From contig JAZNEX010000058.1 of assembly GCA_045588855.1 (NCBI GenBank), positions 62,001 to 126,000 of the forward strand: 64,000 nt of DNA, read 5' to 3'. A program made the position numbers and the translations under genes. The number at the start of each line of letters is the position of its first letter. Positions within the stretch are counted from its first letter, which is position 1. The notes under the pieces were generated by a model. That model searched no databases. It had not been told where the DNA came from and worked only from the letters and a program-made list of their open reading frames with translations. This document shows, piece after piece, positions 34,315 to 43,063 of this stretch. Origin of the DNA: RUG806 sp045588855. Its GTDB lineage: Bacteria > Bacillota > Clostridia > Oscillospirales > Acutalibacteraceae.

Positions 34315-35055
34315 ATGAATATAATACTTAACGGTTTTTCAGGCAGAATGGGTGCTGCCGTCTGTGAGGTAGCTTCAAACGGCTATATGGACAGTGAGGT
34401 TGTTGCCGGTGTTGATCTTTATCCCAAAGAAGGTGACATTCCCTGTTACACAGGCTTTTCCGATGTAAAGGAAAAGGCAGATTGTATTATTGATTTTTCA
34501 AACCACGCTTCAGTCAAGGCAGCCGCTGATTATGCTGTAAGCACAAATCTTCCTCTTGTTGTTGCAACAACCGGTCACACTGATGAGGAAAAAGAGATTA
34601 TCAGAAATGCAGCTGAGTCAGTTCCTGTATTCTACAGTGCAAATATGTCAATGGGCGTGGCACTTTTATGCCGCATGGCAATAATGACTGCAAAAAATCT
34701 TCCCGGTGCGGACATTGAGATTGTAGAAACTCATCATAACCGTAAGCTTGATGCTCCCAGCGGCACAGCTCTTATGATTGCAAATGCAATAAAAACAGTA
34801 AGAGAAAGTGCAAAGTTTGTTTTCGGCAGACAGGGAATGGCAAAAAGAGAGAATGACGAAATCGGCATACACGCTGTAAGACGCGGTAATATCGTAGGTA
34901 TCCATGAGGTAATTGTTTCCACTGATTATGAAACAATTACAATCAAGCACGAGGCTCATTCAAGAACGCTCTTTGCCGAAGGCGCAGTCGCAGCCGCAGC
35001 TTTCCTGATGGGAAAGGCCCCCGGACTTTATGATATGAGTTCTATTATAGGATAA
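34315..35055 (+). CDS. dapB: 4-hydroxy-tetrahydrodipicolinate reductase
   Basis: The 246-residue enzyme has the nucleotide-binding start NIILNGFSGRMGAAV, VVATTGHTDEE, and the catalytic segment ETHHNRKLDAPSGTA. It makes tetrahydrodipicolinate with NAD(P)H. It follows dapA by 12 bases. A hairpin lies between it and ddh. Confidence 0.95.
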   Translation: MNIILNGFSGRMGAAVCEVASNGYMDSEVVAGVDLYPKEGDIPCYTGFSDVKEKADCIIDFSNHASVKAAADYAVSTNLPLVVATTGHTDEEKEIIRNAAESVPVFYSANMSMGVALLCRMAIMTAKNLPGADIEIVETHHNRKLDAPSGTALMIANAIKTVRESAKFVFGRQGMAKRENDEIGIHAVRRGNIVGIHEVIVSTDYETITIKHEAHSRTLFAEGAVAAAAFLMGKAPGLYDMSSIIG

Positions 35056-35060
35056 ATCAT

Positions 35061-35090
35061 AAATTGCAGGGGTGAAAGCTCCTGCAATTT
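35061..35090 (+). other. Hairpin between dapB and ddh
   Basis: AAATTGCAGG (35061-35070) and CCTGCAATTT (35081-35090) form a perfect 10-bp stem without a T-tract. It could stabilise or separate the dapAB and ddh-lysA parts of the mRNA. Confidence 0.65.
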
Positions 35091-35115
35091 ATGTTTATTG
35101 AAAGGTTGGTTTTTT

Positions 35116-36096
35116 ATGAAAATCGGTATATACGGATACGGTAATCTCGGTAAGGGAGTTGAATGTGCGATAAAGCAGAATCCCGATGCTGAGCTTGTTG
35201 CCGTTTTTACAAGAAGAAATCCTGAAACTGTAAAAATTCTTACTCCCGGAGCAGAGGTTGTTCATTCTGACAGGGTGCTTGAATATAAAGATAAGATTGA
35301 TGTTATGGTTATTTGCGGCGGCAGTGCTACTGACCTTCCTGCCATGACACCCGAGCTTGCAAAAAATTTCAATGTTATAGATTCCTTTGATACACACGCA
35401 AAGATTCCCGAACATTTTGCAAATGTTGATAAGCAGGCAAAGGCTAACGGCAATATTGCTCTTATTTCAGCAGGCTGGGATCCCGGAATGTTCTCGGTAA
35501 ACAGACTTATGGCAAGTGCAATTCTTCCTCAGGGTAAGGACTATACCTTCTGGGGCAGAGGTGTAAGTCAGGGACACTCGGATGCCATCAGAAGAATTGA
35601 CGGTGTTGTTGACGCAAGACAGTATACCTGTCCTGTTGAAGATGCAATGGCAAGAGTTCGCAAGGGTGAAAATCCCGAGCTTACCACTCGTGAAAAGCAT
35701 ACCCGTGAGTGTTATGTTGTTGCCGAAGATGGGGCAGACCTTGACAGAATCAGAAATGAAATTGTAACCATGCCCAATTATTTTGCTGATTATGATACAA
35801 CCGTAACCTTTATCACAAAGGAAGAGCTTGCAAAGAATCACAGCGGTATTCCTCACGGCGGTTCGGTTATCAGAACAGGTGTTACAGGTAACAATTGTGA
35901 AAACAAGGAGATTATTGAATATAAGCTTACTCTTGATTCAAATCCCGAGTTTACTGCCAGTGTGATTCTTTGCTATGCGAGAGCAATTTATAAAATGAGA
36001 AGCCGCGGTGTAACAGGCTGTGTCACGGTATTTGATGTGGCTCCCCGCGATATGTCAGCTGTTCCTTATGAGGAAATGCTGGCACATATGCTTTGA
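35116..36096 (+). CDS. ddh: meso-Diaminopimelate dehydrogenase
   Basis: The 326-residue enzyme has IGIYGYGNLGKGVE at the start, SAGWDPGMFSVNRL and WGRGVSQGHSDAIRR, which are Ddh hallmarks. It converts tetrahydrodipicolinate plus ammonia directly to meso-diaminopimelate with NADPH, bypassing DapD/E/F or acetylated routes. The ATG at 35116 is used, with AAAGG 10 bases upstream; an upstream TTG gives a less likely longer form. Confidence 0.95.
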   Translation: MKIGIYGYGNLGKGVECAIKQNPDAELVAVFTRRNPETVKILTPGAEVVHSDRVLEYKDKIDVMVICGGSATDLPAMTPELAKNFNVIDSFDTHAKIPEHFANVDKQAKANGNIALISAGWDPGMFSVNRLMASAILPQGKDYTFWGRGVSQGHSDAIRRIDGVVDARQYTCPVEDAMARVRKGENPELTTREKHTRECYVVAEDGADLDRIRNEIVTMPNYFADYDTTVTFITKEELAKNHSGIPHGGSVIRTGVTGNNCENKEIIEYKLTLDSNPEFTASVILCYARAIYKMRSRGVTGCVTVFDVAPRDMSAVPYEEMLAHML

Positions 36097-36112
36097 TATC
36101 AGGAGAATAATT

Positions 36113-37411
36113 ATGATCTGTGAAAATTTAGGTGTAAACACATCAGGACATCTTACCTTCGGAGGGGCAGACACCGTAGAACTCTGCGAAAAATACGGCA
36201 CACCTCTTTATGTTATGGATGAAAACAGAATAAGACATAACTGCCGTGTGTATATGAATGCGGTAAGAAAACACTTCGGTGAAAATTCCGCTTGTCTTTT
36301 TGCAAGTAAAGCTTGCTCGTTCAAGAGAATTTACGAAATCATAAAAGAAGAAGGCTTCGGTACCGATGTTGTTTCCTCCGGTGAGGTTTATACGGCACTC
36401 AGGGCAGGCTTTGATCTCGGCAATGCATATTTTCATTCGAATAACAAAACCGATGAGGATATTGCATTTGCGATAGATAATAAAATAGGTTATTTTGTTT
36501 GCGATAATATTGAAGAGGTTCTTTCTATAAATGAAATTGCAGGGGAGAAGGGTGTTAAACAGAATGTACTGCTTCGTCTTACTCCCGGTATTGACCCTCA
36601 CACATATGAAGCTGTAAATACAGGCAAGGTTGATTCGAAATTCGGTTCTGCTATTGAAACAGGTCAGGCTTATGAAATTACCGAAATGACGCTTAAGCTT
36701 CCTAATATCTGCCTCAGAGGCTTTCACTGTCATGTAGGCTCACAGATATTTGACTCGGAAATTTATATAAGAAGCTCCGAGATTATGCTCGAGTTTATTT
36801 CTGATGTTAAAAACAGACTGGGTTTTGAAGCTGAGATTCTTGACCTGGGCGGCGGTTACGGTGTGAGATATATTGAATCAAATCCTTATATTGATATCGA
36901 TAAAAATATAAAGGAGCTTGCAGAGTTTATAAAAAATACCGTGTCACAGCTCGGTATCTCTATGCCGAAAATTTGTCTTGAGCCCGGCAGAAGCATAGTT
37001 GCCGATGCAGGTCTTACTCTTTATACAGCAGGGACGCTCAAGAAAATTCCGGGTTATAAGAATTATGTTTCTATTGACGGCGGTATGGCAGATAATCCCA
37101 GATATGCACTTTACGGCTCATATTATACCGTAATGTCTGCTACACGCCCCGAAGCAGAATGCGATATGATCTGTACACTTGCAGGCAGATGCTGTGAAAG
37201 CGGTGACCTCATTCAGGAAAATATCCGTCTTCCTCATGATATAAAAAGAGGAGAGAAGATAGCAGTCCTTACAACAGGTGCATATAACTATTCAATGAGC
37301 TCTAATTACAACCGTCTCGGAAAGCCTGCAGTTGTTATGGTTTATGGCGGAAAAGACTATGTTGCCGTAAAAAGAGAAACACTCGAGGATATTGTCAGAA
37401 ATGACATTTGA
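36113..37411 (+). CDS. lysA: Diaminopimelate decarboxylase
   Basis: The 432-residue PLP enzyme makes lysine from meso-diaminopimelate. It has the PLP Lys in CLFASKACSFKRI, HCHVGSQIFDSEIY, LDLGGGYGVRY and the substrate-binding LEPGRSIVADAG. The ATG at 36113 has AGGAG seven bases upstream; a longer in-frame reading overlaps ddh and is rejected. It completes the pathway of this operon. Confidence 0.95.
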   Translation: MICENLGVNTSGHLTFGGADTVELCEKYGTPLYVMDENRIRHNCRVYMNAVRKHFGENSACLFASKACSFKRIYEIIKEEGFGTDVVSSGEVYTALRAGFDLGNAYFHSNNKTDEDIAFAIDNKIGYFVCDNIEEVLSINEIAGEKGVKQNVLLRLTPGIDPHTYEAVNTGKVDSKFGSAIETGQAYEITEMTLKLPNICLRGFHCHVGSQIFDSEIYIRSSEIMLEFISDVKNRLGFEAEILDLGGGYGVRYIESNPYIDIDKNIKELAEFIKNTVSQLGISMPKICLEPGRSIVADAGLTLYTAGTLKKIPGYKNYVSIDGGMADNPRYALYGSYYTVMSATRPEAECDMICTLAGRCCESGDLIQENIRLPHDIKRGEKIAVLTTGAYNYSMSSNYNRLGKPAVVMVYGGKDYVAVKRETLEDIVRNDI

Positions 37412-37517
37412 TTTTGACGTGATATTTACATAAATTTTTGTATGGCTTTTTTGCTGAATAACAATGAATTTGTTACTTTTCAATTCAGTTAAGTTTGATT
37501 TGTGTTAATTTACGGTA

Positions 37518-37546
37518 TTGACATTTTTTGTAAATGGCTGTATGAT
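37518..37546 (+). promoter_or_regulatory. Promoter of the dockerin-like gene
   Basis: TTGACA (37518-37523), 17 bases, TATGAT (37541-37546). Confidence 0.8.
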
Positions 37547-37578
37547 ATTAAAGTATAAAAGTAATTGGAGGAAGTTTT

Positions 37579-38097
37579 ATGAAACTGAAAAGATTTTTAG
37601 CAATTGTTCTCAGTGCATTAATGATTTGCTCTTGCTGCATTTGTGCTAATGCTTATACATGTACAGAGGACCCCGATGAGGTTGTAGTGCACGAAACAGA
37701 AAATGGTGATATCGTTTCTGTAGCAGGTGTAAGAGTTGCAGATATCGTCGATATTGATGCGGATTACTATATGATTGTGGATTATAAGGGTAAGGGAGTC
37801 TCTTTATATGACTATGCTGCAACAGGCATGAAGATTATTACAATGGATGCTTGCGGTAATGTTCTTGAAGAAAAGAGAATTATTATATTCGGTGATGTGA
37901 ACGGTGACGGTATTATTACTGCTGCCGACTCAAGAAGAGTTCTCAGAGCTTCTGTTGATTTTGATATTCTCAATCCCTGGCAGAAGATTGCAGCTGACGT
38001 TGTAGTTGATGAAGCAGTTAAGGCTGATGATGCTCGTATCATTCTCAGAGCTTCCGTAAACCTTGAAAATCTTGTAAAGATTTTTGAAATGTTTTAA
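37579..38097 (+). CDS. Small secreted protein with dockerin-type repeats
   Basis: The 172-residue protein has a signal peptide (about residues 1-26) with a cysteine-rich stretch, an unknown beta-rich domain, and two calcium-binding-like segments: GDVNGDGIITAADSRRVLR and a weaker VVVDEAVKADDARIILR. The second lacks the usual Asp-x-Asn pattern. Compared with classical dockerins it is short and carries no enzyme. GGAGG precedes the ATG. It may bind a cohesin or simply be a calcium-stabilised secreted protein. Confidence 0.7.
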   Translation: MKLKRFLAIVLSALMICSCCICANAYTCTEDPDEVVVHETENGDIVSVAGVRVADIVDIDADYYMIVDYKGKGVSLYDYAATGMKIITMDACGNVLEEKRIIIFGDVNGDGIITAADSRRVLRASVDFDILNPWQKIAADVVVDEAVKADDARIILRASVNLENLVKIFEMF

Positions 38098-38111
38098 TCT
38101 GAATAAAGACG

Positions 38112-38150
38112 AATAAGATAGTTTCGGCTGAAACTGTCTTATTTTTTTTC
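38112..38150 (+). terminator. Terminator of the dockerin-like gene
   Basis: A 14-bp stem (38112-38125 with 38130-38143, one wobble) is followed by eight T. Confidence 0.92.
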
Positions 38151-38167
38151 TGCAATAAAATAAAGAG

Positions 38168-38202
38168 TCCCGTACCGTCTGAATGCACGGTACGGGATTT
38201 TT
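38168..38202. terminator. Second hairpin between convergent genes
   Basis: A perfect 11-bp stem (38168-38178 with 38187-38197) with five T on the plus strand; it lies downstream of the minus-strand phosphoesterase gene and may serve it as well. Confidence 0.7.
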
Positions 38203-38237
38203 GTGTAAGCCGTTTTATTGATAATATTTGTAAAAGC

Positions 38238-39230
38238 TTACATTAATGTGCTTTCATACTCATAGTTTTCTACAAAATCAGAGCTTCTTACCATATAGGT
38301 GTTAACATTCCAGGGATCGGCTTCTGTGATATCAACTATTCTTCCGCCACGAAGGTCGCCTGCACAATAGCCGTCATAGCCTATACCTGCATCGTATGTA
38401 AGCTTTATGCCCATATATTCACCTTCACAGTCATTGATATGGTCATGCCCGACAACAACGGTTTTAACATCTCCTCGCTGTACAAGGGTAGCGAACAAGC
38501 CTGAATTTACGGGGCTGCTGCCGATACCTTCCCTGTGAGTGCCCCTGAAGGCTGTTTCCTGAACATTTTTGTAAAGAAGAGCATATTCGGGGAATGCCAT
38601 ATGCATAACGAGAAGTCCCGGGATTTTTTCTCCGTTTTCCTTTTCAATTTTTACGGATTCGTTCCAGTACCACATCTGCTGGTCAAATTTTACCGCATCA
38701 TAGCCGGATGAAATATGCAAGGGATCGGGGAGTTTAACCTTTGTATCTCTCGGAAGGCCGCAGCAGTCAAGAAATTCTCCCATACCTCTGCCTGAGTCAA
38801 GCCCCCATACATTGTAGACCGTTTTATCGGAATTTTCAGATTTTATCTGAAGCACCCAATTGCCCACGCCGTAGATGTCATCGGGGCCCTTTGTTGAAAG
38901 GCAGCCTTCTATTGATTCGTATACAGGCTGCTGGTCCTTTGTTTCAAAGCCCTTTTCCATATCGTGGTTTCCGAAAACATGTGCCCACGGAATATTCCGG
39001 GTGTTGAGAGGCTTTACGACGGCAGACATAAATGCACGCAGAGTATCTTCATTTTCTGCACCGTCGCGCCATACATTGTCTCCCAAAAACAAGACAAGGT
39101 CGGGATTTGTGTTATTTACAATAGCATCGATATCCCGTACTACCCGTTTGTCAAAATCTTTTATGCCGTGGGAATCGGAAAAGCATAAAATCCTGAATTT
39201 TCCGTTTCTGAATCTTAGTGTGTTATTCAT
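38238..39230 (-). CDS. Calcineurin-like phosphoesterase (Dcr2/PAP-like)
   Basis: The 330-residue protein has the motifs CFSDSHG, LFLGDNVWRD, VFGNHDMEK, LVMHMAFPE and VVGHDHINDC, all metal ligands intact. No signal peptide is seen. The start at 39230 (MNNTLRFRNGKFRIL) lies one base after the upstream gene's stop codon, which fits coupled translation; a start 17 codons upstream overlaps that gene and is less likely. The two genes together look like a phosphate- or nucleotide-ester hydrolysing unit. Confidence 0.82.
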   Translation of the reverse strand: MNNTLRFRNGKFRILCFSDSHGIKDFDKRVVRDIDAIVNNTNPDLVLFLGDNVWRDGAENEDTLRAFMSAVVKPLNTRNIPWAHVFGNHDMEKGFETKDQQPVYESIEGCLSTKGPDDIYGVGNWVLQIKSENSDKTVYNVWGLDSGRGMGEFLDCCGLPRDTKVKLPDPLHISSGYDAVKFDQQMWYWNESVKIEKENGEKIPGLLVMHMAFPEYALLYKNVQETAFRGTHREGIGSSPVNSGLFATLVQRGDVKTVVVGHDHINDCEGEYMGIKLTYDAGIGYDGYCAGDLRGGRIVDITEADPWNVNTYMVRSSDFVENYEYESTLM

Positions 39231-39231
39231 T

Positions 39232-40779
39232 TCATTCACCGTAATAATATTTTCTGAGAGCTTCAACCTCTTTGTCATCAAAGGGGGTTGAGGTTATTAT
39301 TATGTCATCAAGTCTGAAGATGAAATCGTGGCTTACATTGTTGTATACACCCTTGCCGTCATTGCCTACAACGAAGGGATAGGCTGTGTCATAAGAGATT
39401 TTATATTCATCGGGAATGGTTATTTTATGACGCAGTCTGAAATTGTTGTAAAAACGGATTTCACCCTCTTCACGGTCAAATGCAGCAATATAATGCATCC
39501 AACCACCGTCCATTTCCTCGGGGAAGGGAACAACCGTATCAAGATGGTCTTCTCCGTTTGAAATGTTGAACATAATATCATTGTTTCTGAGGGCAACTGT
39601 AAGACCTGTTTTTTTGCGGTTCTGCCACCACCAGTCCTGATTACCCATAAGTGCAGGTGCTTCTGAGATTGATTTATCTGTTTCTACCCAGAATGCGATT
39701 GAAAAGCTTTCTTCTCCGAATGTAATATTATCAGTTGCCGCAAAGCCTGTTTTTCCGAATTCACCGCAACCGCTGTTGACACCGTTTGAATAGAATTTTA
39801 CCGTGCCTTTTTCTTTAATTTTGCAATTTCCCGAAGAATCTTCAAGAGAATTATCAAGATGCATAAGAAGCTTTGTGCTGTCTTTGTCAATAAAATCAAA
39901 GATGTTACAGGGTGTATCTCTTACGGGTATTACTGTTTTTTCAACGGGGACTCTGTAATAAGAAGGGGTACCGTCCCAGATGCCTTCAGGTATCTGAGAA
40001 GTAAAGCCGTTTTCGTCATATCCGGGTATATCAAGTCCTAATGCATAAAGCACGATGGCTGCAATATCACGGGTTTCTGAATATGTGATGTAGTTTTCTT
40101 TTACGCCTTTACCCGAAACACCGAGGAAAACATACTTTTCCGTATCTGTGTATCCGCCGTGTCCGTTTCGTACACCGCCGTGGTCAGCAATTACAATAAA
40201 AAGAGTTTCATCAATGATGCCTGCTTCTTCATATGCCCTGTAAATCTCGCCTGTGTAGCCGTCAGCACGTCTGATTTCTGCATAGTGATGCTCGGTTCCG
40301 TATCCGCCCGAATGTCCTGCCCCGTCAACATCATCAAGCTGAACAAATAAAAATTTAGGTTTTTTCTTTACACACTCAATTATAAGGGGTGTCAGTTCTT
40401 TATCATTGTCAGCAGTGATTTTATCAACACCGAGCCCTTCTTCAATGATGCCGTGATTTATAGGGTTCCAGTTACAGCAGGAGGCAAGATAACACTCAGC
40501 ATCGCTTTCCCTTATTCTTCTGAATAAAGACGGAAGCCCATCGTTGGTATAATGCTCATTGCTTACAATGCTGTTTGTGAGCTTATGTACGAGAGGTGCA
40601 GCACCTAAAAGCATAGCTCCCCAGTTTTGTGCACTTATTGTAGGATTCTGGGAAATCGCAGACCAGTCAACCGCCCCTTCTGAAAAAATCCTGTCAAGAT
40701 TCGGAGTATCGGTCTGAGAGTTGAATTTACCCATTCCGTCGATACCGATAACTGCTACGTAATTGTATTTATTCACCAA
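39232..40779 (-). CDS. Alkaline-phosphatase-superfamily protein with C-terminal LamG/ConA-like domain
   Basis: The 515-residue protein has an N-terminal phosphodiesterase/sulfatase-like domain: IGIDGMGK, a Thr/Ser nucleophile segment NPTISAQNWGAM, QLDDVDGAGHSGGYG and VIADHGGVRNGHGG. About residues 320-510 form a LamG/concanavalin-like jelly roll (SIAFWVETD, RFYNNFRLRHK). No signal peptide is present, which is odd for a lectin-like domain. The start is TTG or GTG three bases later; AGGAG fits TTG. It is the first gene of a two-gene operon. Confidence 0.78.
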   Translation of the reverse strand: MVNKYNYVAVIGIDGMGKFNSQTDTPNLDRIFSEGAVDWSAISQNPTISAQNWGAMLLGAAPLVHKLTNSIVSNEHYTNDGLPSLFRRIRESDAECYLASCCNWNPINHGIIEEGLGVDKITADNDKELTPLIIECVKKKPKFLFVQLDDVDGAGHSGGYGTEHHYAEIRRADGYTGEIYRAYEEAGIIDETLFIVIADHGGVRNGHGGYTDTEKYVFLGVSGKGVKENYITYSETRDIAAIVLYALGLDIPGYDENGFTSQIPEGIWDGTPSYYRVPVEKTVIPVRDTPCNIFDFIDKDSTKLLMHLDNSLEDSSGNCKIKEKGTVKFYSNGVNSGCGEFGKTGFAATDNITFGEESFSIAFWVETDKSISEAPALMGNQDWWWQNRKKTGLTVALRNNDIMFNISNGEDHLDTVVPFPEEMDGGWMHYIAAFDREEGEIRFYNNFRLRHKITIPDEYKISYDTAYPFVVGNDGKGVYNNVSHDFIFRLDDIIITSTPFDDKEVEALRKYYYGE

Positions 40780-40808
40780 AAATCAACTCCTAAAGTGTGT
40801 TTATTTTA

Positions 40809-40837
40809 CTTATATATCAGTTATGGAAAGATGTCAA
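40809..40837 (-). promoter_or_regulatory. Promoter of the phosphatase operon
   Basis: On the minus strand TTGACA (40832-40837), 17 bases, TATAAG (40809-40814). Confidence 0.75.
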
Positions 40838-40898
40838 TATTATGCATATGACAAAAGGTTACAAATTGTTGTATTTTGTTACAAAGATAAGCTGTGAC

Positions 40899-40928
40899 TT
40901 GACAAAGAAGGTGTTTTAAGTTTATAAT
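40899..40928 (+). promoter_or_regulatory. Promoter of the opp operon
   Basis: TTGACA (40899-40904), 18 bases, TATAAT (40923-40928), leaving a leader of about 120 bases with no motif I recognise. Confidence 0.85.
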
Positions 40929-41056
40929 ATAACGAGATTGTCATAATGATTTTTACTTATTAGAAGCGGTTTTTTTCTCCGTTTTTGCCTTTAGTATTAA
41001 TTGTGTCTGACCTTAATAACCGTAGAATAACGGAAAAAACGAGAGGAGTTAATAGT

Positions 41057-41968
41057 ATGTTAAGATACTTTGTGAAGCGTGTTGCACTGGCACTCGTAAC
41101 AGTTTTGATTATATGCGCTGTCACATTTTTTGCAATGCATGCTGTCCCCGGCGGTCCTTTTAACAGCGAAAAAGCTTTGGATCCTGCCACAGTAAAAGCA
41201 CTTGAAGAAAGGTACGGTCTTGATGAACCGCTGCCTGTACAGTTTATTAATTGGATGACCGGTCTTGTTCAGGGAGATTTCGGTGTTTCACTTAAAAACG
41301 GCAGAGAAATCAGTGCTATAATCGGTGAATCATTCCCCATATCCGCAAAGCTCGGTCTTATGGCTATGTCCCTTGCTTTGTCATTGGGTGTTATATTCGG
41401 AAGTATTGCTGCACTTATGAGAAACAAGTTTCCTGACCGTGTGATAGTATTCTTCTCTACACTGTTTACGGCTGTTCCTTCATTTGTTCTTGCAACATTG
41501 CTTTTGCTTGTATTCTGTATAACGCTTAAATGGATACCTGTCTGGGATGCAAATAATCCGAATTATATACTTCCCGTTATTGCGCTTGCCGCATATCCTA
41601 TGGCTTATGTAACAAGACTTTCAAAGACAAGTATGCTTGATGCTCTCGGACAGGATTATATCCGCACTGCAAGAGCTAAGGGTGTTTCCCGTTCAAAGGT
41701 TATCTTTAAGCATGCTCTCAGAAATTCGCTTATTCCTGTTATTACTTATGCAGGACCTCAGATTGCGTATATTATCACAGGCTCGATGGTTGTTGAAACT
41801 ATCTTTACAGTCGGCGGTATCGGCAGTAAGTTTATCACTGCCATCAATGACCGTGACTATACTATGATAATGGCAACAACAGTTTTCCTTGCAACACTTA
41901 TGGTTATTGCTAATCTTATCTGCGACCTGCTTTACAAGGCAGTCGATCCCAGAATCAAATTTGACTAA
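41057..41968 (+). CDS. oppB: Oligopeptide ABC transporter permease OppB
   Basis: The 303-residue protein has six membrane segments, the N-terminal signature AVPGGPFNSEKALDPA, and the ATPase-docking loop YIRTARAKGVSRSKVIFKHA. The ATG at 41057 has GAGGAG eight bases upstream; a longer frame starting 24 codons earlier is rejected. It is the first gene of an oppB-C-D-F-A operon importing peptides. Confidence 0.93.
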   Translation: MLRYFVKRVALALVTVLIICAVTFFAMHAVPGGPFNSEKALDPATVKALEERYGLDEPLPVQFINWMTGLVQGDFGVSLKNGREISAIIGESFPISAKLGLMAMSLALSLGVIFGSIAALMRNKFPDRVIVFFSTLFTAVPSFVLATLLLLVFCITLKWIPVWDANNPNYILPVIALAAYPMAYVTRLSKTSMLDALGQDYIRTARAKGVSRSKVIFKHALRNSLIPVITYAGPQIAYIITGSMVVETIFTVGGIGSKFITAINDRDYTMIMATTVFLATLMVIANLICDLLYKAVDPRIKFD

Positions 41969-41982
41969 GGAGGGGTTTTATA

Positions 41983-43056
41983 ATGGCTAAGAATACTAAT
42001 GACCTTCCTAAGAAAAATTTTCTGAGTACTCAGATAGATCTTTCTAAATTCAATAAAGCAACTGATGAAGAAAAAGCTCAGCAGGATATTATGAGTGAAA
42101 GCACAACCTTCTTTAAGGACGGTATGAGAAGACTTTTCAAAAATCCTCTTGCTGTTCTCAGTATAGTTCTGCTTACTGTTATACTTGCACTTATCATTTT
42201 TGCTCCCATGGTTATTCCTTACGGCTATGATGAAATCCTTAAGGTAGACGGAAAACGAGACAGAGGTGCACAGAATCTTGCTCCTTTTGAATACAGTGAG
42301 ATGGAGCAGGAATATATAGAAAACGGCGGCGAACGTTTCCCCCATATCCTCGGAACCGATGAATTGTGCCGTGACTATTTTGTCCGTGTTATATACGGAA
42401 CAAGAGTTTCACTTGTAGTCGGTCTTTTTGCAAGCATCATCGTTCTTATTATCGGTCTTATTTACGGTAGTATTTCGGGATATCTCGGCGGAAAGGTCGA
42501 CCTGATAATGATGCGTATAGTTGATATAATTTATGCTTTGCCCGATATGCTTATTATCATTCTGCTGGCTGTTGTGCTTAACGAAATACTTGTATTCAAG
42601 CCGGGTACACTGCTTGCGGATTTGGGTACCAATATGATATCGATATTTATCGTATTCGGTCTTCTGTATTGGGTAAGCATGGCTCGTCTTATAAGAGGTC
42701 AGATCCTCTCAATCAAGGAAAATGAATATATTCTTGCTGCCCGTTCAATCGGTGCAAAGCCTGCAAGAATTATTAAAAAGCACATCATTCCCAACTGTCT
42801 TTCAGTTATTATAATCTCCGTTGCACTTCAGATTCCTTCGGCAATTTTCACCGAAAGCTATCTGTCCTTTGTAGGTCTCGGCGTAAAGGCTCCCATGCCT
42901 TCTCTCGGCTCTCTTGCAAACGCTGCCCGTGACGGAATTATGTCCTATCCCCATAAGCTTGTTTTCCCCGCAATTATGATTTGTCTTATCGTTCTCAGCC
43001 TTAACCTTCTCGGTGACGGTCTCAGAGACGCATTTGATCCTAAGTTGAAGAGGTGA
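41983..43056 (+). CDS. oppC: Oligopeptide ABC transporter permease OppC
   Basis: The 357-residue protein has an N-terminal cytoplasmic extension of about 60 residues, membrane segments, and the docking loop YILAARSIGAKPARIIKKHI. ILGTDELCRDYFVRVIYGTR is the usual OppC motif. It starts 14 bases after oppB and ends just before oppD. Confidence 0.93.
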   Translation: MAKNTNDLPKKNFLSTQIDLSKFNKATDEEKAQQDIMSESTTFFKDGMRRLFKNPLAVLSIVLLTVILALIIFAPMVIPYGYDEILKVDGKRDRGAQNLAPFEYSEMEQEYIENGGERFPHILGTDELCRDYFVRVIYGTRVSLVVGLFASIIVLIIGLIYGSISGYLGGKVDLIMMRIVDIIYALPDMLIIILLAVVLNEILVFKPGTLLADLGTNMISIFIVFGLLYWVSMARLIRGQILSIKENEYILAARSIGAKPARIIKKHIIPNCLSVIIISVALQIPSAIFTESYLSFVGLGVKAPMPSLGSLANAARDGIMSYPHKLVFPAIMICLIVLSLNLLGDGLRDAFDPKLKR

Positions 43057-43063
43057 CGGAAAA

